The position numbers and the translations under genes are program-made. Shown in pieces: positions 34,255 through 43,609 of a stretch of 64,000 nt of DNA; within the stretch, counting starts at the first letter, position 1, and every line of letters begins with the position of its first letter. The stretch lies in contig NZ_JAEIOJ010000004.1 in NCBI RefSeq assembly GCF_016464305.1, forward strand, positions 496,001 to 560,000, given 5' to 3'. The notes beneath the pieces were generated by a model. It saw nothing but the letters and a program-made list of their open reading frames with translations, did no database searches and had not been told where the DNA came from. Source of the DNA: Umezawaea beigongshangensis (GTDB taxonomy: Bacteria > Actinomycetota > Actinomycetes > Mycobacteriales > Pseudonocardiaceae).

Positions 34255-35493
34255 GTGCCGCTGAGAACAGGACACGGCAGCAGACGCACGGTGCGGGACC
34301 TGCGCGCCGCCAACCGCGCCCGCGTGCTGCGCCACCTCTACTTCCACGGCCCCCTCAGCCGTCACGAGCTCGCGGGCGCGACCGGGCTGAGCCAGGCGTC
34401 GGTCAGCAACGTCGCCGGTGAGCTGCTCGACGACGGCGTCCTCGCGGAGGCCGGGCTCGTGGAGTCCGACGGCGGACGGCCGCGCGTGCTGCTGCGGGTG
34501 GACCCCGGCCACGCCGCCGTCGCCGGGGTCGACGTCGGCGAGACGCACGTGCTCGTGGAGGTCTTCGACCTGACGCTCACCCGGCTCGCGATGACCACCT
34601 TCCCGGTGGAACCGGGCGCGCAGTCCGTCGACACCGTCGTGCGGCGGGTGACCGCCGGGCTCACGCGGTGCCTGGCGGACAGCGGCGTCGAGCGCGACCG
34701 GGTGCTCGGCGTCGGCGTGGGCGTGCCGGGCCTCGTGGAGCAGGGGCCCGAACCGCTCGTGCACGCCCAGACGACCGGCTGGGACGGTGTCCCGCTGCAC
34801 CGGCTGCTCGCTGCGAGCACCGGCCTGCCGCTGCACGTCGACAACGGTGCCAACACCCTCGGTCAGGCCGAGATGTGGTTCGGGGCGGGGCGGGGCGCGC
34901 GCGACGCGGTGATCGCGCTCATCGGCTCCGGGGTCGGCGCGAGCGTCGTCGCCGACGGCACGCCGTACCGGGGGGCGTCGGGCGGCGCGGGCGAGTGGGG
35001 GCACACCACGATCGCGCTCGACGGGCGAACGTGCCGCTGCGGCGCGCGCGGCTGCCTGGAGGCGTACGTCGGGGCCGCTGGCGTGCTCGACCGGTACCAC
35101 GAGGCCGTGGGAGCGCGGCCGGTCGAGGTGGACCAGGAACGGGCGCTGCGCGACCTCGTGGCGCTCGCCGACACCGACGCGCGGGCGCGGGCCGTGCTGG
35201 AGGAGACCGCGCGCTGCGCCGGTGCCGGCGTGGCCAACCTGATCAACACGCTCAACCCGGAACGGGTGATCATCGGCGGCTGGGCCGGTCTGCTGCTCGG
35301 CGAGCGGCTGCTGCCCGGCATCCGCGCCGCCGCGGCCGAGCACGCGCTGCGCCGGTCGTTCCAGCGGGCGTCGATCGACCTGTGCGAGCTGGGGCCGGAG
35401 TCGGTGGCGCTGGGCGCGGCCACGCTGCCCGTCGCGGAGTTCCTGGCGGCGGGCGGGGTGCGCGCGGCGTCGGCTACGCGCTCCACCGGGTGA
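34255..35493 (+). CDS. ROK-family transcriptional regulator (NagC/XylR type)
   Basis: 412 residues from GTG 34255 with GGGAGG 11 bases upstream; a GTG at 34225 is an alternative. An N-terminal winged HTH (TVRDLRAANRARVLRHLYFH, then SRHELAGATGLSQASVSNV) precedes an ROK sugar-kinase fold: AGVDVGETHVLVEVFDL, VGVGVPGLVE, VDNGANTLGQAE, IGSGVGASVV, and the ROK zinc motif CRCGARGCLEAYVG. It senses a sugar released from polysaccharide and derepresses the adjacent genes. The divergent secreted GH30 gene is the obvious target. Its 3' end overlaps the convergent jetD end by 20 bases. Confidence 0.93.
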   Translation: MPLRTGHGSRRTVRDLRAANRARVLRHLYFHGPLSRHELAGATGLSQASVSNVAGELLDDGVLAEAGLVESDGGRPRVLLRVDPGHAAVAGVDVGETHVLVEVFDLTLTRLAMTTFPVEPGAQSVDTVVRRVTAGLTRCLADSGVERDRVLGVGVGVPGLVEQGPEPLVHAQTTGWDGVPLHRLLAASTGLPLHVDNGANTLGQAEMWFGAGRGARDAVIALIGSGVGASVVADGTPYRGASGGAGEWGHTTIALDGRTCRCGARGCLEAYVGAAGVLDRYHEAVGARPVEVDQERALRDLVALADTDARARAVLEETARCAGAGVANLINTLNPERVIIGGWAGLLLGERLLPGIRAAAAEHALRRSFQRASIDLCELGPESVALGAATLPVAEFLAAGGVRAASATRSTG

Positions 35494-36565
35494 GGTCGGC
35501 CAGCAGCGTCTCCAGCACGTGCTCCTCCTCCACGACGAGCCCGGCCGAGGTCATGGCGCGGACCAGCTCGGAGTCCCCGGAGGGTGCGGTCGTCAGCGTC
35601 GGCAGGTCGACACCGGCCGGGATCAGCTCGGCCACGGCGGCCCGGTAGTCGGCCGCGCCCATCCGCCACGGCCGTCCGCCGGTGACCGCGACGACCTCGT
35701 CCACCAGTGCCAGACCCGCGCGGTCGAAGTCGGCGTGCACGACCACGTCACGCCCGCGCAGCACCTCGCGCGCCTCGTCGGTGAGCCGGTCGTCGACGCA
35801 GACCAGCGGATGCGCCACCCCGGCCGCGACCGCCTCCTCGACCAGTCGCGGGCTCCGGCACACGGCGACCGTGCCGCCCGCCTCCGCGGCGTGCACGATC
35901 GGCGGCGCGCCCAGCCCGTGAGCGGCGACCCCGGCCCGCTCCCACAGCGCCCGCTCCTGCGCGGCGGTCACCGGAACCTCCACGCCGAGGGAGAGGGCCA
36001 GGCCGCGCAGCACCAGCCGGGCCAGCGGCCGTCCCCGGTCCAGGGCGGTGCCCGCCAGCGCGTGCCGCGTGGTGGCGCGGGGCAGCGAGGCCAGGACCTC
36101 GGCGGCACGCCGCGCGGTCGCGGGCGCCTCTGCCGCGGGGACGCGACCGTAGCGGCGCACCTCCTCCACCCACCGCTGCGCCCACGGCTCGCGCACCAGC
36201 CCGTGCTCGTCGAGCGCCTTCCACAGCGACGTCTCCACCGGGTCCCGCGCCACGAAGGCGTCCGCCCGCTCCGCGCCCCGCTCCACCGGCCTGCCGTGCA
36301 CCGCGTGCAGCACCTCCACGAGGGGACGGCCGTGCGGACCGGCGAGCAGGTGCTCGTTGAGCTTGACCAGCGAGACCTGCCGCCGCGCGGGGAAGCCGAC
36401 CTCCTTGCGCAGCACGAACCCCAGCGCCTCTGCGGTGGCGGCGTCGGGCACCCGCACGCTGAACGCCGACCGGGGCCGCGGCGACTCCATCGTCTCCCTG
36501 GCCAGCCGCCACAGCTCGGCCAGCTCGGTCAGCCCGTAGGCGTCCCGCAGCTCCTCGCGCGTCAC
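35474..36565 (-). CDS. jetD: JetD, Toprim-type nuclease subunit of type II Wadjet (TIGR02679), with altered active site
   Basis: 363 residues from GTG 36565, which overlaps the jetC stop by 4 bases. Family identity rests on position as fourth gene of the TIGR02677/02678/02680/02679 set and on C-terminal Toprim features. HADFD at 277-281 gives the Toprim DxD (D279, D281), followed by RAGLALVDE. Wadjet JetD is the nuclease that cuts closed-circular plasmid DNA after extrusion by the JetABC SMC complex. In the relatives I recall, the first Toprim strand ends VCENP, whose Glu is catalytic. Here it reads VAVCRSPRLVEEAV, so the Glu is Arg237. Either a nearby Glu (243, 244) stands in or nuclease activity is lost. 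The next strand, VCVDDRLTDEA, also looks divergent. Confidence 0.88.
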   Translation of the reverse strand: MTREELRDAYGLTELAELWRLARETMESPRPRSAFSVRVPDAATAEALGFVLRKEVGFPARRQVSLVKLNEHLLAGPHGRPLVEVLHAVHGRPVERGAERADAFVARDPVETSLWKALDEHGLVREPWAQRWVEEVRRYGRVPAAEAPATARRAAEVLASLPRATTRHALAGTALDRGRPLARLVLRGLALSLGVEVPVTAAQERALWERAGVAAHGLGAPPIVHAAEAGGTVAVCRSPRLVEEAVAAGVAHPLVCVDDRLTDEAREVLRGRDVVVHADFDRAGLALVDEVVAVTGGRPWRMGAADYRAAVAELIPAGVDLPTLTTAPSGDSELVRAMTSAGLVVEEEHVLETLLADLTRWSA

Positions 36566-39500
36566 GGGTCCACCCGGCCCAGCGCCACGCCGTCCCACGT
36601 CGTGCGCGTGCACGCCACGCCTCGGCCGTTGCGCGGTCGCAGGACGTCGTAGATGTGCATCCGCGGGATCTTGTCCGACACGCCCCAGCCGCTCGGCCAG
36701 GTGATCACCCAGTCCATGTCCAGGTCCACCAGCAGGCCCAGCATCCGCGCGATCGTCGGGTCGTCCAACCGCTCGAACGCCTCGTCCAGCAGCACCAGGC
36801 GCAGCGGCTCGAACGAGTCGGAACCGCTGCTCACCGCGTCGTAGAAGGACGCCGCCGCCGCGAACAGGGTCACGTAGGAGATCAGCCGCGTCTCGCCGGA
36901 GGACAGCTGGCGCAGCCTGCGCTCGCGCGGGCCGCCGTCCGGGCCGGTGTCGGCGACGGTCACGGTGAACGCGTGCCACGCGCGGTAGTCCAGCGCCCGC
37001 GACAGGATCTCCGCGTAGCCGCGGGTCTGCGAGTCGCGCTCCGCCTCGATGCGCTCGGTGAACACGCGGCGCAGCGTCGCGTCCTGCTCCGGCGTCCGGT
37101 TCGCGTACGGCAGCCGCACCAGCGCGAGCGCCTGCCTCGTCTCCTCTTCCAGCGCCGACGACGACCGCCAGGCGAGCTTCACGTGCACGCCCTGGCTGGA
37201 CCGCGCCCGCCCCAGGACCTCGTTCATCCGCCGGCACAGGTCCTCCGCCACGGCGATCTGACCGCGCAGCCACTCGGCGAGGTCGCGGATCAGGTAGTCG
37301 GCGAAGATCCCCTGGTAGGACTCGTCCAGGAAGCTGCGCTGCTCGGCCAGCTTCGTCCGCACCCGGCGGGCTGCCACGGCCACCGGACGCGGGCCCTCCT
37401 CGCCGGTCACCGTCACCGTCAGCACGCCGCCGTGCTGCTCGGCGGCGATGTCGTGCGACCCGGCCAGCGACGTCTGGAGCGCCTGGAGCTTGCTGATCAC
37501 GGTCGCCTCGCTCGCGCCGCGCCGCTCACCGGCCGCGGCGACGGCCGCCCGCACCGCGGCCAGGTCGTCCTCCGCGAGGTCGGGCAGCGCCGCCACCAGC
37601 ACACCGGGCGCCGACACCGCGGCCAGGCACTGCTCGGCGGCGCGGGCCTCGGTCTCCCGCGCCTCGGCGAGCTGCGCGTGCGCCGCCTCCAGCTGGGCCT
37701 CCAGCTTCGCGGCCTCCTCGCGCGCGGCGGCGACCCGCTCGCGCACCCCGCGCAGCTCGGCCCGCACCGACCGGCGCGACGACTCCAGCGACGTGAGCTG
37801 CGCGGAGATCTCCCGCGCCTCACCGCCGACGGCGTCGGTCAGCTCGGTCAGGGCCGCCGCCTGCGTCGCCAGGTCCACGCAGCGCGCCTCCGCGTCGGCC
37901 TCGGCGGCCTCCCGGTCGGCGACGGCCGCGTGGTAGCGGTGCACCGCGTCGGTGAGGTCGGCCACGGCACCGCGGCAGCGCCGCCGCAGGACGTCGCCGA
38001 GCCGGTCGGCCGTGCGCTGCGCCTCGGCCGCCGCCTGCTGCGCCTGCCGCAGCCCGTCGCTGCCGGTGGGCAGACCGGCCTCGCCGACCCGCCGCGCGAG
38101 GTCGGTCCGCGCCGCCTCCGCGCGGGCCAGCGCACCCTCCAGCTCCTCGCGCAGCGCAGCGGCCCCGGTCAGGGCGCGGTCCGCCGACTCCTGCGCGGCC
38201 TGCGCCCTGCTGTGCCTGCCGATCAGCTCGCCGTCGTCGGGGAACCCGGCCAGGTGCGCCTCCCAGCGCGCCACGCGGGCGCGTGCCGCCGTCAGCTCGG
38301 ACTCGGCCGCGCCGAGGTCTCCGCGCAGCGCCTCCAGCTCGTCCTCCAGGGCCGCGATGCGCCGCCGTCGCGCGGCGTCGCGCGCGCCCGCGCCGATGAA
38401 CTCCGCCGCGGGCTTGCTCCACGCGCCGCCGAGCACCCCCGCGCTCCACCGGCCGGTCACCGACACCGACAGCCCGCCCGCCACCGGATCGTCCGCCGCC
38501 GGATCGTTCACCGCCGCGGTCGTCGACACGGCGGCGAGCAGCCCGGCCACGACCCGCGCGTCCACCGGCTCCCCCTCGGTCGCCGGCACCAGCAGCGACG
38601 TCAGCGCCGCGCCCTCCACCGGGGCGGCGGCGCGGGCGAACACCCCGGCCAGGTCCGGATCGTCCACGACGCCGTCGCCGCCGACCCACGCGTCGAGCAG
38701 GCCGCACGCCTGCAACGCCGACTCCAGCCCGGCCCGCTCCGCGTCCCCGAGAGCCGCGTCGAAGTCCACCAGCCGGTAGAACGGCGACCCGGTCGCCGGG
38801 TCGCGCCCGGCCGGGGAGAACCGGTCGCGCGGCGGCGCGGGCTCCTCGCCGGAGCGCAGCCCGGCCAGCTCCGCGTCCCGCTCGTCGATCAGGGTCCGCA
38901 GCTCGCTCCGACGCCCTCCCGCCGCGTGCTCGGCGTCGCGCGCCGCCCGCACCAGCGGGGTCACCCACGCGCGGGCCGCGGTCGTGGTGGTGCGCGCGCC
39001 GGCCGGGCCGGTCACCAGATCGGCGGTCTCCGGCAGGTCCAGCGCCTGCTCGGGGTGCTCCTCGGCCAGCGGCCCGGTCGCCCGCCAGCGCGCGACGGCC
39101 TCCACCCAGCCGGTCGCGGCCGCGGTCAGCTCCGCGGTGGCCCGGTCGCGCAGGGTGGCGGCGTCCGCGGCGGCGCTCCGCGCGTCCTCGGCCCGCCGCC
39201 GCACGTCCTCGACGTGCCGCTGCTCGGCCTCCAGCCGCACGGCCCGCTCGTGCAGGGCCAGCGCCAGCGCGCCCCGCTGCCGGGCGGCCGAGGCGATCTC
39301 CTCCGCCGCCGCACCGGCCCGCTCCAGCCCGGAGAGGACCTCCCCGGCCGACGGCGAGGGCGGGACGCGCCGGTCGACGGGCAGCGGATCGGCCTCGGGA
39401 TCGGGCTTCGCCCGCACCCGGTCGGGAACCGAGGTCGCGTCGGTCACCGGCACCCGCGGCACGACCGGCGCGAGCGCCGGGTCCAGGCCGATCGCGCGCA

Positions 39501-40695
39501 GGTGGCCGCTCAGCGGCTCCACCAGCTCGTCGGCCGACGCCAGGTCGTCGGCGAGGCGGCGCAACTGCCGCAGGACGCCGTCGACGGCCCCGTCCTCGGC
39601 CGTGCGCTGCTTGTTCGCCATCTCCAGCGCCGCCACGGCCGACGAGCGCTTCTCGTCGACCAGCTTCTCCCGCGTCCGGAGGTCCTCCAGGTCGCGGAAC
39701 GCGGGCAGCTCCTTGAGCGCCCCGATCCGCTCCTCGGCCCGCTGCTCGCCCGTCTCCAGCTCCACCTGCGCGCTCTCGGCGCCGGTCCGCTCCTCGCGGG
39801 CCCCGGCCAGCAGCGCCGTCAGCCGCCGGGACTCGCGCTGCCGCTTGTGCACCGCGCCCTCCGCGCCGGTCAGCCGCTCCAGCGCGGCCCGCACGCCCGC
39901 GAACGCGTAGTCGGAGTACGTCGTGAGGAACGTGCTCAGCGCCGCGTCGGCCGACGACAGCCTGGTGATGTTCTCCCGGATCGACTCCAGGTCGTCGAAC
40001 GAGGTCGCGAGCTGTTCGATCATCGCCTGGTCCAGCGGCGGCAGCGCGTCGGACAGGATCTGCTCCAGCTGCCCCTCCAGGACCTTCAGACCCACGTCGG
40101 GGTTGCGCAGCGTGCGCTGGAGGTGCAGCAGGTCGCCGTAGCGGGCCGCCGGCACCCCGTAGACGCTCTCGGCGATCTTCGCCCGGAACGGGGCCTCCTC
40201 GTACAGGCAGTCCGCGCCGATGATCTCCCGCAGCTGCGGCTGGCTCAGCGGCGCGCGCTCGGTGTCGGTCACCGTGACCCACAGCTGGAGGTCGCGCCCC
40301 ACCCGCGCCGGCGTGATGAAGCGCCACGAGTCGGTGATCGCGTTGGACGTCTTCGACGCCTTCACGCCCAGCCCGCAGGTCAGGTGCTCCTCGACGCCGT
40401 TCACCACGCGGTGCAGCTCGATCCACGCGTAGCCGACCCGGTTGGGGCCGCCGTTCCAGTCGTCCAGCATGAGACGGCGGATGCTGACCGTGTCGAAGCC
40501 CTTGGAGCCCAGCTGGCGCAGGTCGCCGTCCAGGCACAGCGGCAGCAGCAGCTCCAGCGTGCGGGACTTGCCCGAGCCGTTGGTGCCCTGGAAGATCGCC
40601 CGCCCGCCGGAGAAGTCGAACGTCTGCTCGCTGTACTGCCAGATGTTGACCACGCCGCCGCGGTGCAACCGCCACCTGTCCCGCTCGGCGTTCAC
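36562..40695 (-). CDS. jetC: JetC, SMC/MukB-like ATPase of type II Wadjet (TIGR02680)
   Basis: 1377 residues from GTG 40695. The N-terminal ATPase half opens with RWRLHRGGVVNIWQYSEQTF and has the Walker A GTNGSGKS at about 37-44. Long coiled-coil arms follow, rich in Ala, Glu and Arg with heptad patterning, interrupted by a hinge-like region near residues 590-720. The C-terminal half carries the ABC signature LSSGETRLISY and the Walker B LLDEAFERLDD with D1304. All ATPase motifs are intact. It is the motor that extrudes plasmid DNA in the MukBEF-like Wadjet complex. The gene overlaps both jetB and jetD by 4 bases (GTGA). Confidence 0.95.
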   Translation of the reverse strand: MNAERDRWRLHRGGVVNIWQYSEQTFDFSGGRAIFQGTNGSGKSRTLELLLPLCLDGDLRQLGSKGFDTVSIRRLMLDDWNGGPNRVGYAWIELHRVVNGVEEHLTCGLGVKASKTSNAITDSWRFITPARVGRDLQLWVTVTDTERAPLSQPQLREIIGADCLYEEAPFRAKIAESVYGVPAARYGDLLHLQRTLRNPDVGLKVLEGQLEQILSDALPPLDQAMIEQLATSFDDLESIRENITRLSSADAALSTFLTTYSDYAFAGVRAALERLTGAEGAVHKRQRESRRLTALLAGAREERTGAESAQVELETGEQRAEERIGALKELPAFRDLEDLRTREKLVDEKRSSAVAALEMANKQRTAEDGAVDGVLRQLRRLADDLASADELVEPLSGHLRAIGLDPALAPVVPRVPVTDATSVPDRVRAKPDPEADPLPVDRRVPPSPSAGEVLSGLERAGAAAEEIASAARQRGALALALHERAVRLEAEQRHVEDVRRRAEDARSAAADAATLRDRATAELTAAATGWVEAVARWRATGPLAEEHPEQALDLPETADLVTGPAGARTTTTAARAWVTPLVRAARDAEHAAGGRRSELRTLIDERDAELAGLRSGEEPAPPRDRFSPAGRDPATGSPFYRLVDFDAALGDAERAGLESALQACGLLDAWVGGDGVVDDPDLAGVFARAAAPVEGAALTSLLVPATEGEPVDARVVAGLLAAVSTTAAVNDPAADDPVAGGLSVSVTGRWSAGVLGGAWSKPAAEFIGAGARDAARRRRIAALEDELEALRGDLGAAESELTAARARVARWEAHLAGFPDDGELIGRHSRAQAAQESADRALTGAAALREELEGALARAEAARTDLARRVGEAGLPTGSDGLRQAQQAAAEAQRTADRLGDVLRRRCRGAVADLTDAVHRYHAAVADREAAEADAEARCVDLATQAAALTELTDAVGGEAREISAQLTSLESSRRSVRAELRGVRERVAAAREEAAKLEAQLEAAHAQLAEARETEARAAEQCLAAVSAPGVLVAALPDLAEDDLAAVRAAVAAAGERRGASEATVISKLQALQTSLAGSHDIAAEQHGGVLTVTVTGEEGPRPVAVAARRVRTKLAEQRSFLDESYQGIFADYLIRDLAEWLRGQIAVAEDLCRRMNEVLGRARSSQGVHVKLAWRSSSALEEETRQALALVRLPYANRTPEQDATLRRVFTERIEAERDSQTRGYAEILSRALDYRAWHAFTVTVADTGPDGGPRERRLRQLSSGETRLISYVTLFAAAASFYDAVSSGSDSFEPLRLVLLDEAFERLDDPTIARMLGLLVDLDMDWVITWPSGWGVSDKIPRMHIYDVLRPRNGRGVACTRTTWDGVALGRVDP

Positions 40696-41951
40696 GCGCC
40701 GCCCTCCGTGTCGTCGTCGTCGTCGAACAGGGACCAGCTCGGCTCGGGCGCCGCCACGGCCACCGGAACGACCTCGCGCTCCGGATCGCCGTCCGGCTCG
40801 GGCACCCAGCGGTGCGCGGCCGGGTTGAGCAGCACGCCCTCGTCCGTCACCACCGCGAGGCCCGCCGCGCGCAGCAGCTCCACGACCTCCTCGGCCAGCC
40901 GGTCCACGTCTTCCGCCACCTGCTTGGACCAGGCGGCCGGGTAGTCGGCCACCAGCAGCTCGCACACCTCGCGCAACCGGCCGGGCGCGACGGGGTGACG
41001 GCCGTCGGTGCGGTGCGCCTGCTCCTCGTCCGGGTCCTCCGGGTCGTCGGTCTCCAGGAGTCGCGGCAGCGCCAGCAGCGCGATCCGGGCGACCGTGGAC
41101 GCGCCGGGGAAGTGCACGTCGGTCAGGTACTCCTCCGGGTCGGTCGCGAGCACGCCCTCCGCGCGGCTCTCCGTGCGGAGCCCGAAGCACCTCTCCAGCA
41201 GCACCGACTCCCGCCGCTGGTGACGCCGCAACCAGTCGGCCTGCTCCGGCGGCAGGTCCGCGTACAGCACCAGCGGCGTCTCCACGAGCCTGCGCCGCAC
41301 CGCGTGCTCCACACCCCGCGGACCCGGCCGCGCCGCCAGCTCCACCAGCCGCCGCGGCGAGTCCGCCTCGCCGACCGGACCGGTGAGCAGCTGGCCCAGC
41401 AGGTCCGTGTCGATCGTCAGCAGCGCTTCGAGGGGCACGAGCGCGACCTCCGGCCCGCTCGGCACCACCGAGTTCACCGAGCCCTCCGTCTCGTGCAGCA
41501 CCCCCAGCGACACCAGGTGCCGCAGCGCCGCCGTCAGCGCGCGCCGGTCGGCCGTGTCGTCCACGACCTCCACGCCCGCCTCGGCCGCCGCCGACCGCAC
41601 GTCCGCCACCAGCCGCGACAGCAGCACCTGCCGCCCCGCGCCGGTCAGCACGGCCAGCGTCAGCGCCAGGTAGGCGTAACCGCGCGGCGACAGGCCCGGC
41701 ACACCGCGGGTGTCGTCGGCGCCCGGCCCCGACTTGTACAGCCGCGCGAAGCGGCGCTCCACGACGAGCCGGTAGCCCAGCAGACCGGCGAAGAGGTCCT
41801 GGAGCGCGAACCGGTGCCGGTACACCAGCGCCAGCAGGTCGCCGTCGTGGCCGCCCGCGCGCAGCAGCGGCCTGCGCAGCAGGGTGCGCGCGCAGCGCAC
41901 CACGTTCGCCGCGTCGATCTCCGGCAGGTCGTCCAGCACGAGCGGGCTCAC
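40692..41951 (-). CDS. jetB: JetB, MukE-like subunit of type II Wadjet (TIGR02678)
   Basis: 419 residues from GTG 41951. The frame is open far upstream but that part is a shadow of jetA. TIGR02678-like features: an N-terminal VRCARTLLRRPLLRAGGHDG, RFALQDLFAGLLGYRLVVER, and tandem winged-helix segments. The C-terminal part has LNPAAHRWVPEPDGD and an acidic tail, SLFDDDDDTEGGA. It is the KITE-type bridging subunit between kleisin JetA and the SMC JetC. The stop and start overlaps with jetA and jetC are both 4 bases. No catalytic residues expected. Confidence 0.92.
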   Translation of the reverse strand: MSPLVLDDLPEIDAANVVRCARTLLRRPLLRAGGHDGDLLALVYRHRFALQDLFAGLLGYRLVVERRFARLYKSGPGADDTRGVPGLSPRGYAYLALTLAVLTGAGRQVLLSRLVADVRSAAAEAGVEVVDDTADRRALTAALRHLVSLGVLHETEGSVNSVVPSGPEVALVPLEALLTIDTDLLGQLLTGPVGEADSPRRLVELAARPGPRGVEHAVRRRLVETPLVLYADLPPEQADWLRRHQRRESVLLERCFGLRTESRAEGVLATDPEEYLTDVHFPGASTVARIALLALPRLLETDDPEDPDEEQAHRTDGRHPVAPGRLREVCELLVADYPAAWSKQVAEDVDRLAEEVVELLRAAGLAVVTDEGVLLNPAAHRWVPEPDGDPEREVVPVAVAAPEPSWSLFDDDDDTEGGA

Positions 41952-43480
41952 GACGCGCCGCCTCCGTGCAGGGTCAGCGCCGCGTCGTGCAGCGTCAGGG
42001 TGCCCGCCGCCGACGTGATCCGGGTGGCCCCGCCGGGCTCGGCCGCCACCGTCACCCGCAGGCCGCGCACCGGATCGGTCGCCGACCCGGTGTCGGCCGC
42101 GTCCTCCCGCTGGGCCATCGCGAGCGTCAGCAGCTCGCACAGCACGCCCAGCGCGCCGGGGGACAGCACCGTCTCCTCCAGCGCCGACGACGCCGCCGTC
42201 AGCTCCGCCACCGACGCCGCGCGCCGCTCGTCGGCCTCGCGCGCCTCGGCGAGCAGCGACTGCTCGGTGATCGGGTCGTCCACGATCCGCGAGGTGCGGC
42301 CCCGCGCGCCCCGGTCGCCGCGGCTGCGCACGCTCACCGTCACGTCCAGCACCGGGCCGTCGCGCCACGGCGTCCGCTCGTCGTCGCCGTCGTGCTCCGG
42401 CGCGGGGGACAGGTGGCGGGCGGAGTGCAGCCCGAACGCCGCCGCGTACAGCTCGTGCGCCTGATCGCGGGTGCCGCCGTCGAACCAGGCCGCGAGCTTC
42501 AGCAGCTCCGCGCGCCGCCCCGGCAGCAGGCCGCCGCCGGACGTCGCGCGCTTCACGCTCGCCAGCAGCGAGCCGATCGCGCGGGCCGTGGCCTCGCGCA
42601 GCGCCGTCACCTGGCTGGGACGGCCGGGCCGGTCCACGAACCAGTCCGTCAGCTCGTCCCAGTCGTGCGCTGACCGGCCGCGGGCGCGCTCCACCTCCGC
42701 GCCGAGCCCCTCGGCCGAGCCGAGCAGCCGCAGCAGCTCCGCCCGCGCCCGGTTCAGCCCGGCCAGGGCGTCCGCGACGGCCGGGGTGTGCCGCAGCACG
42801 TCCTCCACGACCATCTGGATGTACTCGACCAGCAGGTTGCGGAACCCGGAGATCTCCTCCGGCGCGAGGTGGTTGCGGGTCACGACCTGGCCCAGGTAGG
42901 CGTAGAAGTCGCGGACCGTCGCCGCCAGCTCGGCGTGCTGGAGGAACACCGTCGTGACCCGCTCGGCCAGCACCTCCCTGGCGCGCGGCGAGGACGCGCC
43001 GGACACCAGCGCCTCGGACAGCGACCGGCCCAGCTCGCTCAGGCCGCGCTCGATCGCGGGCAGCAGCTCGCGCGACACCTCGCGCGCGCCCTCCGGCACC
43101 CGCAGCACCTCGTCCACGTCCCGCTGCACGCGCAGCGCCAGCTTGCTGACCTGGTAGCGGGCGCTGCCGTGCTGGAACTCGGCGATGCTCGCCGCGACGA
43201 CCTCGCGCCGCCCGCGCACCAGGTTGCCCCACTCCACGAGCTGGTTGAGCCGGTTGATCACGTTCTCCACCCGCGACTCGCCGCGGTCGACGCGCCCCGC
43301 GCGCTCGGCGCCGGCCAGCGCGCCGGCGACCTCGCCGGCCGACAGGTCGGCCAGCAGCGTCGAGGCGAACAGCCGCATGATCGCCAGGTAGGTGCGCTGG
43401 TGGTGCTGCGCGTCCAGGTAGGCGTACAGCTTCAACCTGCGCTGCCGCCCGCCGTCCGGTGTCTCGTCCCCTGGCTCCAC
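41948..43480 (-). CDS. jetA: JetA, MukF-like kleisin subunit of type II Wadjet (TIGR02677)
   Basis: 510 residues from GTG 43480. The start is chosen because the family N-terminus, RLKLYAYLDAQHHQRTYLAI, follows closely and because TAGGGT lies 8 bases upstream on this strand. The predicted fold is almost all helical: an N-terminal winged helix, a central coiled coil (QHGSARYQVSKLALRVQRDV) and a C-terminal winged helix ending in LTLHDAALTLHG. In Wadjet the kleisin joins the SMC heads and recruits JetB. It is the first gene of the four-gene leftward operon and divergent from cobD. Confidence 0.92.
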   Translation of the reverse strand: MEPGDETPDGGRQRRLKLYAYLDAQHHQRTYLAIMRLFASTLLADLSAGEVAGALAGAERAGRVDRGESRVENVINRLNQLVEWGNLVRGRREVVAASIAEFQHGSARYQVSKLALRVQRDVDEVLRVPEGAREVSRELLPAIERGLSELGRSLSEALVSGASSPRAREVLAERVTTVFLQHAELAATVRDFYAYLGQVVTRNHLAPEEISGFRNLLVEYIQMVVEDVLRHTPAVADALAGLNRARAELLRLLGSAEGLGAEVERARGRSAHDWDELTDWFVDRPGRPSQVTALREATARAIGSLLASVKRATSGGGLLPGRRAELLKLAAWFDGGTRDQAHELYAAAFGLHSARHLSPAPEHDGDDERTPWRDGPVLDVTVSVRSRGDRGARGRTSRIVDDPITEQSLLAEAREADERRAASVAELTAASSALEETVLSPGALGVLCELLTLAMAQREDAADTGSATDPVRGLRVTVAAEPGGATRITSAAGTLTLHDAALTLHGGGAS

Positions 43481-43488
43481 GGACGGCC

Positions 43489-43494
43489 ACCCTA
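43489..43494 (-). promoter_or_regulatory. -10 element of the Wadjet operon
   Basis: Read leftwards, TAGGGT is followed by 8 bases and then the jetA GTG at 43480, the spacing of a leaderless actinobacterial promoter. No clear -35. It supports the chosen jetA start. Confidence 0.45.
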
Positions 43495-43609
43495 GTGCCG
43501 CGCACCGACAGGACCCGCCGCGACGGGAACCGCGGACCGCCGTCCGACCGGGTGACGGGCAGGCGATACGGTGCTCGCTCACACCTTCGTGTCATCTGGG
43601 GAGGCCGGA

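Noticed and set aside
43481-43609. Cobalamin riboswitch upstream of cobD
   Set aside because: The region is too short and lacks the B12-box and the conserved core. Only a ribosome binding site and a -10-like hexamer are visible.
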